Below the pieces are notes generated by a model that had not been told where the DNA came from, did no database searches, and saw only the letters and a program-made list of their open reading frames with translations. Of a stretch of DNA of 5,517 nucleotides, positions 4,310-5,517 are shown in pieces. The first letter of the stretch is position 1. Every line of letters begins with the position of its first letter. Origin of the DNA: Chloroflexota bacterium (lineage in GTDB: Bacteria; Chloroflexota; Dehalococcoidia; SHYB01; JACPQI01). The stretch lies in the NCBI GenBank assembly GCA_016190545.1, contig JACPQI010000061.1, positions 1-5,517 on the forward strand, read 5' to 3'. The translations under genes and the position numbers were made by a program.

Positions 4310-5517
4310 GCCTTCTTCCTCCGGGGAAACTCCAGGACTTCCGTGCGGAACGGTTCAGCCGGGTTGCTGAGGGGCAACAGGTGCCAGACTGTGAAGGTGT
4401 AGACCTCGCCCGCCGGGATGCCGGGGTTGTAGGGCAGGCTCACATTGCCGGAGGTGGTGGTTCGGCCAGGGTAGTCGCCTATATAGACCTTGAGAAAGAG
4501 GTCGTAGGACAGGTGGTCGGCCAGCTCCGGCGTCTTGGCCACCACCTCCAGCACCAGGCCGATCTCCTGCGGCTGCTGGGCGAGGGGGCCCTGCATTTCG
4601 CCCATGACGCCGCTCTTGCCGTACTGTCGCCAGATGAGGCGGAAGTCCTTGCCCTTCTCCAAGTGGGCGAAGTTCTTGGTTGCGAGCACGTCCGCTTCCG
4701 CCTTGGCGATGATGGCGTCGAGCTGCGGGAGCATGACCGGGTCGTTGACGCCCATGACGGTCAGGGCGCGGTAGCCCAGTCGTCCAGCGCCTTCCATCTT
4801 GACGGCGTAAGGGGTCTCGCCCCACTTGGCGCCCCAGCACTTGACCCAGCCGTCCTGCTGTTCGTACTTGGCCGATGTGAGGTCCAGGTAGCCGCCGGGG
4901 TTCTCCTCCCGCCACGGGTTGCGCCGCTCGTAGAAGGTGTGTCCTGCAATGGAGCGGACGGTAGCCTTATAGCGCGGGTTCATGGGCCGCACCATGAAGT
5001 GGTCGGGCCGCACCACGCCGAAGGCGAACTGGTATGGCTCGGCGGGCTCGAAGGCGAGGCCGGCGCACTCCACGATCTTGCCGAAGTGGGCCGCCGTGGC
5101 GTAAGGGTAGCCGTGGAACAGCACCGGCGCCATGTAGAGGCCCACGTCTAGGGCCCGGCCCGTGATGATGCCGTCGACGCCGCCTTTCTTCAGGATGTCT
5201 ACCAGGGGTTCGGCGCCGATCTGGCCCACCACGTGTACGGTCTGGTCTATGGCCTCCTCCGTCAGCAGCTTGGGGATGCGCGGGTGCTCGACGACGGACT
5301 TGATCTCCACGCCCTCCCGGACCTTGCGGCGCAAGTACTCCCGGTCCAGCTCGGTGTGGACGACAGCGATGTTGAGCTTCATTCCCTCTTCTTGGGCTAT
5401 CTCGTCCACTTTCTTAAGGCACTCCTCGAGCTGGAGGTCGCCGCCGGCGATGCCCGCCGAGAGGATGAAGGGGAAGTTGTGGCGCTTGGCGAAGGTGACG
5501 TAGGGGCGGATGTTGGC
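4306..5517 (-). CDS. AtuA family protein (DUF1446, acyclic terpene utilization-like), 5' end missing
   Basis: The last 403 residues of an AtuA/DUF1446 protein; the reading frame is open to the window edge, so the gene starts outside. Visible residues begin with FILSAGIAGGDLQLEECLKK, then GGVDGIITGRALDVGLYMAP, HFGKIVECAGL, FAFGVVRPDHF, the highly typical YERRNP…EENPGGYLDLTSAKYEQQ region, and KMEGAGRLGYRALTVMGVNDPVMLPQLD. An internal GTG at 5409 is not the start, because the family match continues upstream of it. Relatives total about 450 residues, so roughly 50 are missing, including the N-terminal Gly-rich segment. The namesake AtuA is needed for growth on citronellol/geraniol in Pseudomonas, but the wider family is found near many acid and CoA pathways and its reaction is unproven, so I give no symbol. 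It ends in FPRRKKA and overlaps the DUF4387 gene by 4 bases; the two form an operon. Confidence 0.88.
   Translation of the reverse strand, partial: ANIRPYVTFAKRHNFPFILSAGIAGGDLQLEECLKKVDEIAQEEGMKLNIAVVHTELDREYLRRKVREGVEIKSVVEHPRIPKLLTEEAIDQTVHVVGQIGAEPLVDILKKGGVDGIITGRALDVGLYMAPVLFHGYPYATAAHFGKIVECAGLAFEPAEPYQFAFGVVRPDHFMVRPMNPRYKATVRSIAGHTFYERRNPWREENPGGYLDLTSAKYEQQDGWVKCWGAKWGETPYAVKMEGAGRLGYRALTVMGVNDPVMLPQLDAIIAKAEADVLATKNFAHLEKGKDFRLIWRQYGKSGVMGEMQGPLAQQPQEIGLVLEVVAKTPELADHLSYDLFLKVYIGDYPGRTTTSGNVSLPYNPGIPAGEVYTFTVWHLLPLSNPAEPFRTEVLEFPRRKKA

Noticed and set aside
4381..5151. Plus-strand open frame of 256 codons
   Set aside because: It lies entirely antisense to the AtuA-family gene, with composition typical of a GC-rich antisense frame.
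5407..5409. GTG as the start of the AtuA gene
   Set aside because: The same frame continues upstream to the window edge with family-typical sequence (FILSAGIAGGD), so the true start is outside.

Overview
This is a GC-rich bacterial stretch of ordinary chromosomal genes, several of them from poorly characterised families. The combination of a PPOX-class F420-type flavin/deazaflavin enzyme, a DUF2889 protein, a duplicated DUF4389 membrane protein and an AtuA (DUF1446)–DUF4387 pair fits an uncultured Chloroflexota (Dehalococcoidia/SAR202-like) or a related GC-rich soil or marine lineage. That placement is an inference from gene families, with no marker gene to confirm it. I see no mobile element, CRISPR array, RNA gene or phage signal.

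Layout. Bases 1-529 (minus) hold the N-terminal 60% of purU, formyltetrahydrofolate deformylase, running off the left edge. Its frame is intact but broken by a single in-frame TAG at 179-181. Just upstream of purU on the same strand (545-739) is a two-helix membrane mini-protein. A compact divergent promoter region (740-838), with one perfect palindrome per direction, separates this pair from a plus-strand alpha/beta hydrolase (839-1756). The hydrolase converges on a minus-strand DUF2889 gene (1813-2400), which is followed upstream by a minus-strand PPOX-class oxidoreductase (2528-2938). A second divergent region (2939-3074) carries a 14-bp direct repeat and leads to a plus-strand DUF4389 membrane protein (3075-3704) built from two copies of the same domain. 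Bases 3705-3997 are a non-coding gap between convergent genes. From 3998 to the right edge lies a translationally coupled minus-strand pair: the 3' part of an AtuA-family gene, then DUF4387.

Working together. The only clear operon is AtuA–DUF4387, which share a 4-bp GTGA stop/start overlap and are probably functional partners. The mini-membrane gene and purU are probably co-transcribed. The remaining genes are single units with their own promoters. Two minus-strand genes (DUF2889, PPOX) have a Shine-Dalgarno sequence inside the longest open frame, so their true starts are internal GTG codons. The items most worth a second look are the interrupted purU, the palindromes in the first divergent promoter region, and the repeated -10-bearing element in the second.
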